Shown: positions 24,916 to 33,137 of the stretch, in pieces
Numbering within the stretch: position 1 is the first letter of the stretch
Layout: each line of letters opens with the position of its first letter
Made by a program: the position numbers and the translations under genes
DNA from: Clostridia bacterium
GTDB lineage: Bacteria > Bacillota > Clostridia > Oscillospirales > Acutalibacteraceae
Assembly (NCBI GenBank): GCA_900767025.1
Contig: CAAFXS010000053.1
Coordinates: forward strand, 1 to 59,309
Direction of reading: 5' to 3'
Length of the DNA stretch: 59,309 nucleotides
Notes under the pieces: model-generated
Told to the model about the DNA's origin: nothing
The model's input: the letters and a program-made list of their open reading frames with translations, nothing else
Databases searched by the model: none

Positions 24916-27207
24916 ATGAATTATTTTTCCGTTACCCATTATGATGGTATTAACATTCCGTTAAAGGAAGAAAAAATAAGTGATGATTTTGAAATAATTC
25001 AATCCACTGAGCAGGTGGATTATGACGGCTTAAGAACAAGGGCAGTTATTACTGTTAAAAAAACTCAACAAACAAAATCTGCCATAAATTTAGTTATTGA
25101 TGAGCAGGACTGGGATATAAATAACTATGTTTTTGCCCCTGCCGCACTTTATAACGGAAACCGTTTTGAAAGTCTTTGCAAAGAATATCCTCCTATGCTT
25201 ACAGAGGAAGAAGCAAAAAAGTTCGCAAACGAAACAGTAATATCCGATGTTCCAAGGTTGAATAAAGATGGAAACGGATGTGTGCAGCTAAATGCAGGAG
25301 ATTTGTCACTGCCCTGTGTAGGATATTATTCAGATAAGAATAAATCGGGATATTTGCTGTTTTTTCAGCAGAAGAACGAACTGGGAAATTTCGGTATTAC
25401 AGTAAAGGAGGATACACAGACTAAAACGGCAAAATTCATTTTGTCATCTCCTTGTGTACGTACTCCTTACAAGTACGAAATGTGTACAACAACTAAGAAA
25501 TCGGATGATGAGGCTGTCGAATTAAAAAGCGGAGATAAAGTAACCTTTACCTTTACACAGTATATTTTTGAATGTGACAATATAAATGAATTTCTAAATC
25601 ATTTTTTCAAGCACCGTCAGGTACAGGATTTTCCGAAAAGCCACCCGAATAAACTGCCCTGGAATTGTGCGTTTAATCTTGTTGAGGAAAAATATAACAG
25701 GCAAAATTGGGTGGACGAATACGGATTTTATAAATCCTCAGAGGCAACAAGCGGAATTTGCAGCCAGTGGCAGACAGGCTGGGTAGGCGGTGCCATAAAT
25801 ACGCTTCCCGGTCTTGCACTGGGTAATGACGAAACCAAGAAAAAAAGCCGTAAAACCCTTGATTTTATGTTTTCTAAGTTACAGCATAAAAGCGGATTTT
25901 TATACGGTGTGTTCTGTGACGGAAAAATTTATGGTGATAATCATTTTCAGTCGGATAATCCGAATATTGTATTGAGCCGAAAGGATGCGGACGCACTTTA
26001 TTATCTTGCAAAACAACTTTTGTTTTTGCGAGGCAGCAATGAAGATGTATCAGAGCTTTGGCAAAACGGTCTTAAACGTCTTGCAGATGCATTTGTAAGC
26101 TATTATAAAAACAACGGCGAAATAAGTCAGTTTATAGATATTGAAAAAGGTAAGCCCTATGTTTCAGGCTCTTCAAGTGCAGGAATTGTTAGCGCAGGTC
26201 TTGCCTTGTGCTCGGCATATTTTGATTGTCGTGATTATATTGATATTGCTGAAGATATAGGCAAGGATTACTACAAAAAATTTATTTCAAAGGGAATTTC
26301 AACAGGCGGACCGGGTGAAGCCTTGGCTTGTCCCGACAGTGAATCGGCTTTTGCTTTGCTTGAAAGCTTTGTTGTTCTTTACCGCTTTACACAGAACAAA
26401 AAATGGCTGAACTATGCAGTTGATACATCATCTCTGTGTGCAAGCTGGTGTGTAGGCTACGATTACGCTTATGAGAGTGATACACAGTTGTTTGATAGGG
26501 AAACTGCAACAACCGGAGCAGTTTGGGCAAATCTTCAAAATAAGCATGCCGCACCGGGAATTTGCACTATGTCGGGAGAATCACTTTTGCATCTTTACCG
26601 TGCAACAGGTGATATAGCCTATCTTGAGCTGTTAAAGGATATATCCCATAATATTACACAGTTTGTCAGCACTCCCGAAAATCCTGTTTATGCAAGCTAT
26701 GTTTGGCACAACAAGCCTGCTCATATCCAAAAGCTTGTAAATAGGTGGATCGCTAAAGCTACATTCACACTATTCAAAGGGAAAAATGCGAAAAGGTTTA
26801 TTAATTCGCCCCGTCAAAAACTGTTTAATGCGACAGGTCGTGTTAATGAACGTGTAAACCTTTCCGATTGGGAGGGCAGAAATAATGTGGGCGAAATTCC
26901 CATAGGCTCTTGCTGGTGCGAGGTTTCCGTAATGCTTACGTATCTTGAAATCCCAGCGGTTTATATTCAGCGTGATACAGGATTTTGCTTTGTTCTTGAC
27001 CATGTTGAGTGCTTGGTTGAAGATGAAACTGATGAAATCTTAACGATTGAAATGTATAACCCCACCGATTATGATGCAAATTATCGAATATTTATCGACA
27101 GTAAAGAGGCTTGTTCAAGCACATTGCCTGTGGATAAATTACTGAATACGCAAGATATTTTCCTACATTCAAAGGAAAGAAAACAGATTAAAATAAACAG
27201 GAGATAA
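24916..27207 (+). CDS. Unrecognised large alpha/alpha-barrel-like protein, putative glycan-active enzyme
   Basis: I do not recognise the family of this 763-residue cytoplasmic protein. Residues 1-230 look like a beta-sandwich. From about 245 (LPWNCAFNLVEEKYNRQNW) onward the sequence is rich in paired helices, with repeated aromatic/acidic turns: QWQTGWVGGAINTLPGLAL, DADALYYLAKQLLFLRG, GGPGEALACPDSESAFALLESFV and TTGAVWANLQNKHAAPG. This resembles an (alpha/alpha)6 barrel of hydrolases or lyases. A conserved-looking WEGRNNVGEIPIGSCWCE segment follows, then a C-terminal beta domain. It is 12 bases after lacI and 5 bases before GH35, firmly in the operon. The function is unknown; candidates are a glycosidase, glycoside phosphorylase or lyase. 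Confidence 0.55.
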   Translation: MNYFSVTHYDGINIPLKEEKISDDFEIIQSTEQVDYDGLRTRAVITVKKTQQTKSAINLVIDEQDWDINNYVFAPAALYNGNRFESLCKEYPPMLTEEEAKKFANETVISDVPRLNKDGNGCVQLNAGDLSLPCVGYYSDKNKSGYLLFFQQKNELGNFGITVKEDTQTKTAKFILSSPCVRTPYKYEMCTTTKKSDDEAVELKSGDKVTFTFTQYIFECDNINEFLNHFFKHRQVQDFPKSHPNKLPWNCAFNLVEEKYNRQNWVDEYGFYKSSEATSGICSQWQTGWVGGAINTLPGLALGNDETKKKSRKTLDFMFSKLQHKSGFLYGVFCDGKIYGDNHFQSDNPNIVLSRKDADALYYLAKQLLFLRGSNEDVSELWQNGLKRLADAFVSYYKNNGEISQFIDIEKGKPYVSGSSSAGIVSAGLALCSAYFDCRDYIDIAEDIGKDYYKKFISKGISTGGPGEALACPDSESAFALLESFVVLYRFTQNKKWLNYAVDTSSLCASWCVGYDYAYESDTQLFDRETATTGAVWANLQNKHAAPGICTMSGESLLHLYRATGDIAYLELLKDISHNITQFVSTPENPVYASYVWHNKPAHIQKLVNRWIAKATFTLFKGKNAKRFINSPRQKLFNATGRVNERVNLSDWEGRNNVGEIPIGSCWCEVSVMLTYLEIPAVYIQRDTGFCFVLDHVECLVEDETDEILTIEMYNPTDYDANYRIFIDSKEACSSTLPVDKLLNTQDIFLHSKERKQIKINRR

Positions 27208-27212
27208 ACGCA

Positions 27213-28988
27213 ATGTTTGAAATTCGTGGAAAAGATTTTTACTTAAACGGAAAAAAGTTCAATATCTATTCCGGCACAATGCACTGCTTTCGTATTCCCT
27301 GTGAATATTGGGAGGACCGCTTAAAAAAGCTCAAAGCAGCAGGTCTTAATACAGTTGAAACATATATTGCATGGAATATGCACGAGCCGGAGGAAGGACA
27401 GTTTAATTTTGAAGGCCAAAATGATGTGGTAAAATTCATTGAAACTGCACAGAAGGTAGGGCTTTATGTAATTGTCCGACCGGGTCCGTATATTTGTGCC
27501 GAATGGGAGTTCGGTGGTTTTCCTGCTTGGCTTTTGAAATATGATGATATGCAACTACGCTGTTACAGTGAGCCTTATCTCACCTTTGTTAAGCGGTATT
27601 TTGATGTCCTTATGCCAAAGCTTGCGCCGCTTCAAATTACTAACGGCGGACCGATTTTAATGATGCAGTATGAAAATGAATACGGAAGCTACGGCAGAGA
27701 TAAAAAATATTTATCCTATCTTTGTGAATTAATGCGTGGAAACGGAATTGATGTTCCCCTGTTTACCTCGGACGGCGAGGGCAAATATCATCTGTCAGGC
27801 GGCAGCCTTAAAAATGAGTTTAAGACAGTGAATTTCGGTGCATATCCTGTTGACGGATTTAAGGATATAATGGAATATCAGCCTGATAAACCGCTGATGT
27901 GCAGTGAGATGTGGTGCGGTTGGTTTGACCATTTTTACGAAAAGCACCATCATTCCTCAAATGCTTATTCAAAGATAACATTAACAAAAATCATTAATCA
28001 GTTTTTTGAAATGGATGCGAACTTCAATTTTTATATGTTCCACGGCGGAACAAATTTCGGCTATATGGCAGGTGCTAACTACGCTAATGTATATCAGCCT
28101 ACAACCACCAGCTATGATTACGACGCACCGCTAAACGAATACGGTGATTATACATACAAATATCACATAATTCGTGATATGCTTTGTAAAAAGCAAGGGA
28201 TAAATCCTCCTCTTCCGCCACGACCTAAAACCCAAAAAATCGGTAAGGTTGAATTAACCGAAACAGCCTCACTTGCAGAAAATATAAAAAATATCGGTAC
28301 TCATCATTTTGACCATATTCCGCATTATATGGAGCACTACGGTCAGAATTACGGCTTAATTCTTTATCATACGGAAATTGAAGGGGACTATCCCGACACA
28401 TCAATTTTTGCCGACGGTGTTCACGATATTGCCTATGTTTATGTAAATAAAAAATTTGTAGGCAGGTTTGACCGTGCCGTGCCGTTAACCAAAAAGCAGA
28501 AAAAATACGGTGTGATAGCAAAGGAAAGCTTTAATTTTCCCATAACTGCCTTTAAGGGCAAGATTGAGGTTGATATTCTTGTTGAGGCAATGGGACGAAT
28601 TAATTTTAACAAGCAGATTCACGACAGAAAGGGTCTTAGATGTGTTTGCATAGGTGAGCAGTATGTTTATGACTTTGACATCTACACACTTCCTGTTGAA
28701 AGGCTTGACGCTGTTAACTACGACGGTGTAAATCAATATCCTGCCTATCTCAAGGGGCACTTTAAAGCAAGTTCCAAGGATGACTGCTTTGTGTATATGG
28801 ATGGATTTACTAAAGGTTATGTTTTTGTAAATGGAATTAACCTGGGTCGCTACTGGAATGTGGGACCTCAGAGGGCACTGTATCTTCCGGGAGTTTGGCT
28901 TAAGGAGGACAACGAAATTGTTGTTCTTGAGCTTGAGGGCTGTAAGAAAAAGGAATTATCAATTATCGACCATCCGATTTTTAAATAA
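27213..28988 (+). CDS. GH35 beta-galactosidase
   Basis: A 591-residue GH35 enzyme starting with the family block SGTMHCFRIPCEYWEDRL. The signature GPYICAEWEFGGFPAWL (91-107) follows. QYENEYGSYG places the acid/base at Glu156, and CSEMWCGWFDHF gives the nucleophile Glu232. The C-terminal part carries two jelly-roll domains, the last ending FVNGINLGRYWNVGPQRALYLPG, a hallmark of the family. There is no signal peptide. GGAGA precedes the ATG. It presumably removes terminal beta-linked galactose from imported oligosaccharides, in the same transcript as a transporter, GH39 and GH2. Confidence 0.94.
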   Translation: MFEIRGKDFYLNGKKFNIYSGTMHCFRIPCEYWEDRLKKLKAAGLNTVETYIAWNMHEPEEGQFNFEGQNDVVKFIETAQKVGLYVIVRPGPYICAEWEFGGFPAWLLKYDDMQLRCYSEPYLTFVKRYFDVLMPKLAPLQITNGGPILMMQYENEYGSYGRDKKYLSYLCELMRGNGIDVPLFTSDGEGKYHLSGGSLKNEFKTVNFGAYPVDGFKDIMEYQPDKPLMCSEMWCGWFDHFYEKHHHSSNAYSKITLTKIINQFFEMDANFNFYMFHGGTNFGYMAGANYANVYQPTTTSYDYDAPLNEYGDYTYKYHIIRDMLCKKQGINPPLPPRPKTQKIGKVELTETASLAENIKNIGTHHFDHIPHYMEHYGQNYGLILYHTEIEGDYPDTSIFADGVHDIAYVYVNKKFVGRFDRAVPLTKKQKKYGVIAKESFNFPITAFKGKIEVDILVEAMGRINFNKQIHDRKGLRCVCIGEQYVYDFDIYTLPVERLDAVNYDGVNQYPAYLKGHFKASSKDDCFVYMDGFTKGYVFVNGINLGRYWNVGPQRALYLPGVWLKEDNEIVVLELEGCKKKELSIIDHPIFK

Positions 28989-29008
28989 GATTTAATAGGG
29001 GTAAGAAT

Positions 29009-30691
29009 ATGAATAAATTAATGCAAAAGGCTAAAACCTTTGTACTTGACATAGGTACATACTGGAACAAGCCCAGAGAGGGCGAATATGTTTCCAACAA
29101 GGAATTTGCAAAATTTGTAGTAGGTGCCAGCGGTTCAAACACAGCATCCTATGCAGGAGGTAATTTAACCTTTACCGCAGGCTGTCTTTTCGTAGGTGCA
29201 ATCTATGGGCTGAGAATGATGGATTTTGTAATGCTGGGATTTGTCAATTTGATACTCGGCTATTTGTTCTCGCCTATAAATATGATTATCACCGATAATT
29301 TAGGTACACCTCCGAAAAAGACAATGAAGCTGATTAATTTTGCGTCGGCAGCATTTCTTGTGGTTGGCGTCTTGTGCTTCTTTATTCCGCAAAAGTATTT
29401 TGAGGGCTTTATGCCTGCTTTGCCCCAGGTAGTTGGCTCTAAATTCTTAATTCAGGTTTTCACTACATACTGGAATATGTTTGTTTTGAAAAAGTTTTCT
29501 CCAAGGTACGGAAAGTATCGCAGCTGGATTCTTGCAGGAATAATTCCGTATATTGCAAGCCTGATGCTTCTTGTATGGTTCCCGTATAATACTCTTGAAT
29601 ATCACAATAAGTTCTGGGTTATGCAGTTGTTCTTTGCGTTTTGGACCTGCTTCGGAAGTTGCTTCGGTCAAATTAATAACATTCAAAATGTTATTTCTCC
29701 AAACACAAATGAACGAACAAGAATTATGTCCATAGGCTCATTTTTGTATAGCCTTTTGCCGTCAATTTATAATATTTTATTCCCTGTTCTTGCGGCTAAA
29801 ATGGGTGGATTGACCGATATTAAGGCTTATCGCTATGTTGTTCCCGGCTTTGTAATTGTAATGGCTCCTTTGGCACTTTTCCTTGTTTTCGGAGTTAAGG
29901 ACAGAGTCGTTCAGGAGGAGGCACATAAGCCCCAGGTTGATATGAAGCACGGCTTTAAGGAAGTGCTTAGAAACAAGTATCTGTGGATTACCAATATCTC
30001 GGGCTGGATTACCACATTCTCTGCCGGAGCAATAAATATTGTTAATATGCTCATCATATATGCTTTGCGTCAGGATTGGGTGCTTGGAATAATGGCAACC
30101 ATTCTCGGTACTGCATGGACTCCGGGCATGCTTCTTGCACCATGGCTTATTAAAAAATTCGGTAAGAAAAGACTTATGCTTTTCTGCAAATATGTAACCA
30201 TTGCCTGCTCCTTCCTTTCCATTGCAGGTGTTTATCTTGACAGCTTTGTAATTATAATTGTTTCTACATATATTTCAACTATGCTTACCTCTGTTGTCGG
30301 TATTGTATCAAATTCAATGATTGCAGATATTTGGGACTATCAGCAGTATATTTCAGGTGAACGTCTTGACGGTTGTATGGGTATTTTTGCTTATCTTTCT
30401 GCTCCCATTACAACTGCTGCAGCACTCCTTATTCCTTATCTCTATGAGATGCAGGGCTTCACCTCCGACTGGAATATTCTTTATGACCCTGCTATACGCA
30501 ATAAGGTATTTATAATCACTATAGTTGCAAGTGCAGTAACAGGACTTTTGTCTGCTATTCCTTATCATTTCTATGATTATACCGAGGAAAGACACGAGGA
30601 AATTATTAAAGAGATGCAGGAAAGAACAAGACAGCTTGAGAATGCAAACGGCGAAGAGACCGGCATTACTGAAGATGTGGCTGTGCAGTAA
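29009..30691 (+). CDS. MFS/GPH-like sugar transporter
   Basis: A 560-residue membrane protein with about 12 transmembrane segments, starting after a roughly 40-residue cytoplasmic N-terminus. Segments such as KFLIQVFTTYWNMFVLKK and FWTCFGSCFGQINNIQN precede the loop SPNTNERTRIMSIGSFLY, a pattern of the glycoside-pentoside-hexuronide/MFS_2 group. The C-terminal tail is charged (EERHEEIIKEMQERTRQLE). It follows GH35 by 20 bases. Its divergence from the other two GPH proteins in the window suggests a different oligosaccharide. Import of beta-galactosides or xylosides is inferred from its neighbours. Confidence 0.82.
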   Translation: MNKLMQKAKTFVLDIGTYWNKPREGEYVSNKEFAKFVVGASGSNTASYAGGNLTFTAGCLFVGAIYGLRMMDFVMLGFVNLILGYLFSPINMIITDNLGTPPKKTMKLINFASAAFLVVGVLCFFIPQKYFEGFMPALPQVVGSKFLIQVFTTYWNMFVLKKFSPRYGKYRSWILAGIIPYIASLMLLVWFPYNTLEYHNKFWVMQLFFAFWTCFGSCFGQINNIQNVISPNTNERTRIMSIGSFLYSLLPSIYNILFPVLAAKMGGLTDIKAYRYVVPGFVIVMAPLALFLVFGVKDRVVQEEAHKPQVDMKHGFKEVLRNKYLWITNISGWITTFSAGAINIVNMLIIYALRQDWVLGIMATILGTAWTPGMLLAPWLIKKFGKKRLMLFCKYVTIACSFLSIAGVYLDSFVIIIVSTYISTMLTSVVGIVSNSMIADIWDYQQYISGERLDGCMGIFAYLSAPITTAAALLIPYLYEMQGFTSDWNILYDPAIRNKVFIITIVASAVTGLLSAIPYHFYDYTEERHEEIIKEMQERTRQLENANGEETGITEDVAVQ

Positions 30692-30720
30692 TGCAGTATA
30701 AAGGATTGAGGTGATAGCTT

Positions 30721-31569
30721 ATGAAAAAGAATATATTGGTATTTATTGCGCTTTTTGTTGCAATAGCAGTATCCTTTGGTGCTTTTGGTGTTTATACATT
30801 TTCAAGCAATCAAAACTCATACAAGGATAACGAGGACGGTTGCGGTCTTTACAGATACAAGAGCACCTCTACCGAAGAGGCTTTTGATGTTCCGGATACA
30901 TACGAGGGCAAGCCCGTAACAGAGCTTATGGCATTTTGTCTGTCAAATTCAGAATATCTTAAAGAGCTTAATCTCGGAGAGAACATAAAAACTATTGACC
31001 CTTGGGCGCTTACTAACTGTCCGCTTCTTGAAAGCATTAATGTTGACGAAAATAACCCCTATTTTACATCTGTTGACGGAGTGCTTTACAGTAAGGACAA
31101 AACAGAATTGATTTGCTATCCAAACGGAAAAACACCTATTGAAACCGATAAGTCGGGTGCAATTACAGGCGGCGGAGCTATTGTTCTGCCCGATAGTGTT
31201 AAATTAATTCGTGATAACGCATTTTATATGTGCTCAAATCTCTATTCGGTAACATTTAACGATGGACTTGAAAGCATCGGCGATAAGGCATTTTTGAAAT
31301 GTGAAAATCTCCAAGCAATTGACTTACCTAATACGGTAAAAGCTATCGGTACGGATGCATTTTCATATTGTAATTCCGTTACAAAGCTTGAAATTCCGTC
31401 GTCAGTTGACAGCATAGGTGATTATGCATTTTTCTCAACAGCATCTAAAATCAATAATGTTGTTGTGCATAAAGAAAGTGCTGACGATTTAACTGTCGGC
31501 AAGGACTGGATTCCTAATCAGTCAGACAGCATTAACAAAAAAATACCTGTAGAATATGTTGGAGAATAA
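30721..31569 (+). CDS. Secreted or membrane-anchored BspA-type leucine-rich repeat protein
   Basis: The 282-residue protein has a lysine-rich start and one hydrophobic segment (about residues 4-26), acting as signal peptide or anchor. It is followed by LRR_5/BspA-type repeats of about 23 residues: YLKELNLGENIKTIDPWAL, LESINVDENNPYFTSVDGVLYS, NLYSVTFNDGLESIGDKAF, NLQAIDLPNTVKAIGTDAF and VTKLEIPSSVDSIGDYAF. Such repeats mediate protein or glycan binding at the cell surface. It lies between a transporter and GH39 in a glycosidase operon with tight spacing. A role in holding substrate at the surface is possible but not shown. Confidence 0.82.
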   Translation: MKKNILVFIALFVAIAVSFGAFGVYTFSSNQNSYKDNEDGCGLYRYKSTSTEEAFDVPDTYEGKPVTELMAFCLSNSEYLKELNLGENIKTIDPWALTNCPLLESINVDENNPYFTSVDGVLYSKDKTELICYPNGKTPIETDKSGAITGGGAIVLPDSVKLIRDNAFYMCSNLYSVTFNDGLESIGDKAFLKCENLQAIDLPNTVKAIGTDAFSYCNSVTKLEIPSSVDSIGDYAFFSTASKINNVVVHKESADDLTVGKDWIPNQSDSINKKIPVEYVGE

Positions 31570-31574
31570 CAGCG

Positions 31575-33128
31575 ATGGAACAATTTTCATTTTGTCTTGA
31601 TTATTTAGGCGAAACACGGCAGGTTTCAAAGCATTGGCAGTTTTGTGTGGGCAGCGGTCACGCCGCCCTTGCCCACCGAACTGATTATATGGAACAGCTT
31701 AAGCTTGTTCATAATGAGCTTGGTATTGAAAGAGTTCGTTTTCACGGCATTTTTAATGACGATATGAATGTCTGTCAAAGACTTTCTGACCATCTGCCTG
31801 TTGTCAGCAGAAATAAAACAAAGCTTTACAGCTTTTATCAGGTTGCAAAAATTTATGACAAGCTTTTGGAAATCGGTGTAAAGCCTTTTGTTGAGCTTGG
31901 CTTTATGCCATCGGCTCTTGCCTCGGGAAAGAAAACGATATTTTATTACAAAGGTAATGTTACTCTTCCGAAAAAAATGGAGGAATGGCAGGATTTTATT
32001 TGCGAATTTGCACGGTTTCTCATTAACAGATACGGTGCAGATGAGGTTAGAACCTGGTATTTTGAGGTTTGGAATGAGCCTAATTTGTCCTGCTTCTTCA
32101 AGGGTAGTATGCAGGATTATTACCGCCTTTATGCCGCAACGGTCAGAGCACTTAAAAGTGTGGATAACAAGCTGATGGTAGGCGGTCCTGCTACAACAAA
32201 AAGCAATCATCTTACGGAGTTTCTTGATTTTTGCAAAAAAGAAAATGTACCTGTTGATTTTGTTACAACCCATCAGTATCCAACCGACGAGCTGGGACAT
32301 TCCTTAAATCGTGAAAAGCTAAAGCAAATCAGCAAAATAAGAGACTATAACACATCGGCTTCCATGAGAGAACTTTTACAACCGATATTTGACAATGTAA
32401 ACGATTTCAGACCGGAGCTAAAGGGCTATCTCACAAGAGAGGCAAAGCGTGCAAGAGCAGATGTAGGAGATTTGCCGTTGTTTTATACAGAGTGGAGTAT
32501 TAGCTCAAACTGTGTTGCCGCAATTCACGATACAACCCGTTCTTCGTCGTTTTTAGTTAAAACAGTGCTTGATAATCAGGGAATTGTTGACGGCTCAAGC
32601 TACTGGACCTTTTCCGATATATTTGAGGAACTGTTTTTCTTCCCGGACCCGTTTTGCGGCGGATTTGGACTTTTAACTAATGATGGAATAAAAAAGCCAA
32701 CCTTCTGGGCGTTCAAATTATTGGCACAGCTACCTAACACCCGTTACTGCTTGCCGATAACAGACGAAAATGTTGAGCTTTCGGCATTTAAGGATGAAAA
32801 CGGTGACATTTACTTAATGCTCTATGCTCAAAATTTTGATGATAGAGATAATAAGTATAACGTAAGCGTATCGGTTAATAATTCCCCGCAGTTTTCTCAG
32901 GCACAGCTTTATCGCATTAACAGCGAAAGCGGAAATCCTGTACGTATTTGGGAGGATATGGGCAAGCCCGCCGTTCTTTCAAGGGAGGAGCTTGAACATA
33001 TTAAGGCTTCATCTGAAATGCTTACCGAGTCGGTTAATGTGAACGCAGACAAGAACGGCTGTATACTCAATTTGACCCTTGAAGAAAATGAGGTCGCTTT
33101 AATTAAATTAGAACGCAATACCCAATAA
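31575..33128 (+). CDS. GH39 beta-xylosidase-like enzyme
   Basis: A 517-residue GH39 enzyme. ERVRFHGIFNDDM begins the barrel; TWYFEVWNEPNLSCFF contains the acid/base Glu168; VDFVTTHQYPTDELG follows; and PLFYTEWSIS contains the nucleophile Glu306. The barrel is followed by a C-terminal beta-sandwich. GH39 includes beta-xylosidases and alpha-L-iduronidases; the Firmicute length and motif spacing favour beta-xylosidase. No signal peptide is present. GGAGA lies upstream of the ATG, 5 bases after the LRR gene, and the stop is 9 bases before GH2. Confidence 0.9.
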   Translation: MEQFSFCLDYLGETRQVSKHWQFCVGSGHAALAHRTDYMEQLKLVHNELGIERVRFHGIFNDDMNVCQRLSDHLPVVSRNKTKLYSFYQVAKIYDKLLEIGVKPFVELGFMPSALASGKKTIFYYKGNVTLPKKMEEWQDFICEFARFLINRYGADEVRTWYFEVWNEPNLSCFFKGSMQDYYRLYAATVRALKSVDNKLMVGGPATTKSNHLTEFLDFCKKENVPVDFVTTHQYPTDELGHSLNREKLKQISKIRDYNTSASMRELLQPIFDNVNDFRPELKGYLTREAKRARADVGDLPLFYTEWSISSNCVAAIHDTTRSSSFLVKTVLDNQGIVDGSSYWTFSDIFEELFFFPDPFCGGFGLLTNDGIKKPTFWAFKLLAQLPNTRYCLPITDENVELSAFKDENGDIYLMLYAQNFDDRDNKYNVSVSVNNSPQFSQAQLYRINSESGNPVRIWEDMGKPAVLSREELEHIKASSEMLTESVNVNADKNGCILNLTLEENEVALIKLERNTQ

Positions 33129-33137
33129 GGAGTAATT

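Noticed and set aside
31626..32300. A 224-codon open frame on the minus strand
   Set aside because: It is antisense to the GH39 barrel including both catalytic glutamates; no recognisable domain or ribosome site.
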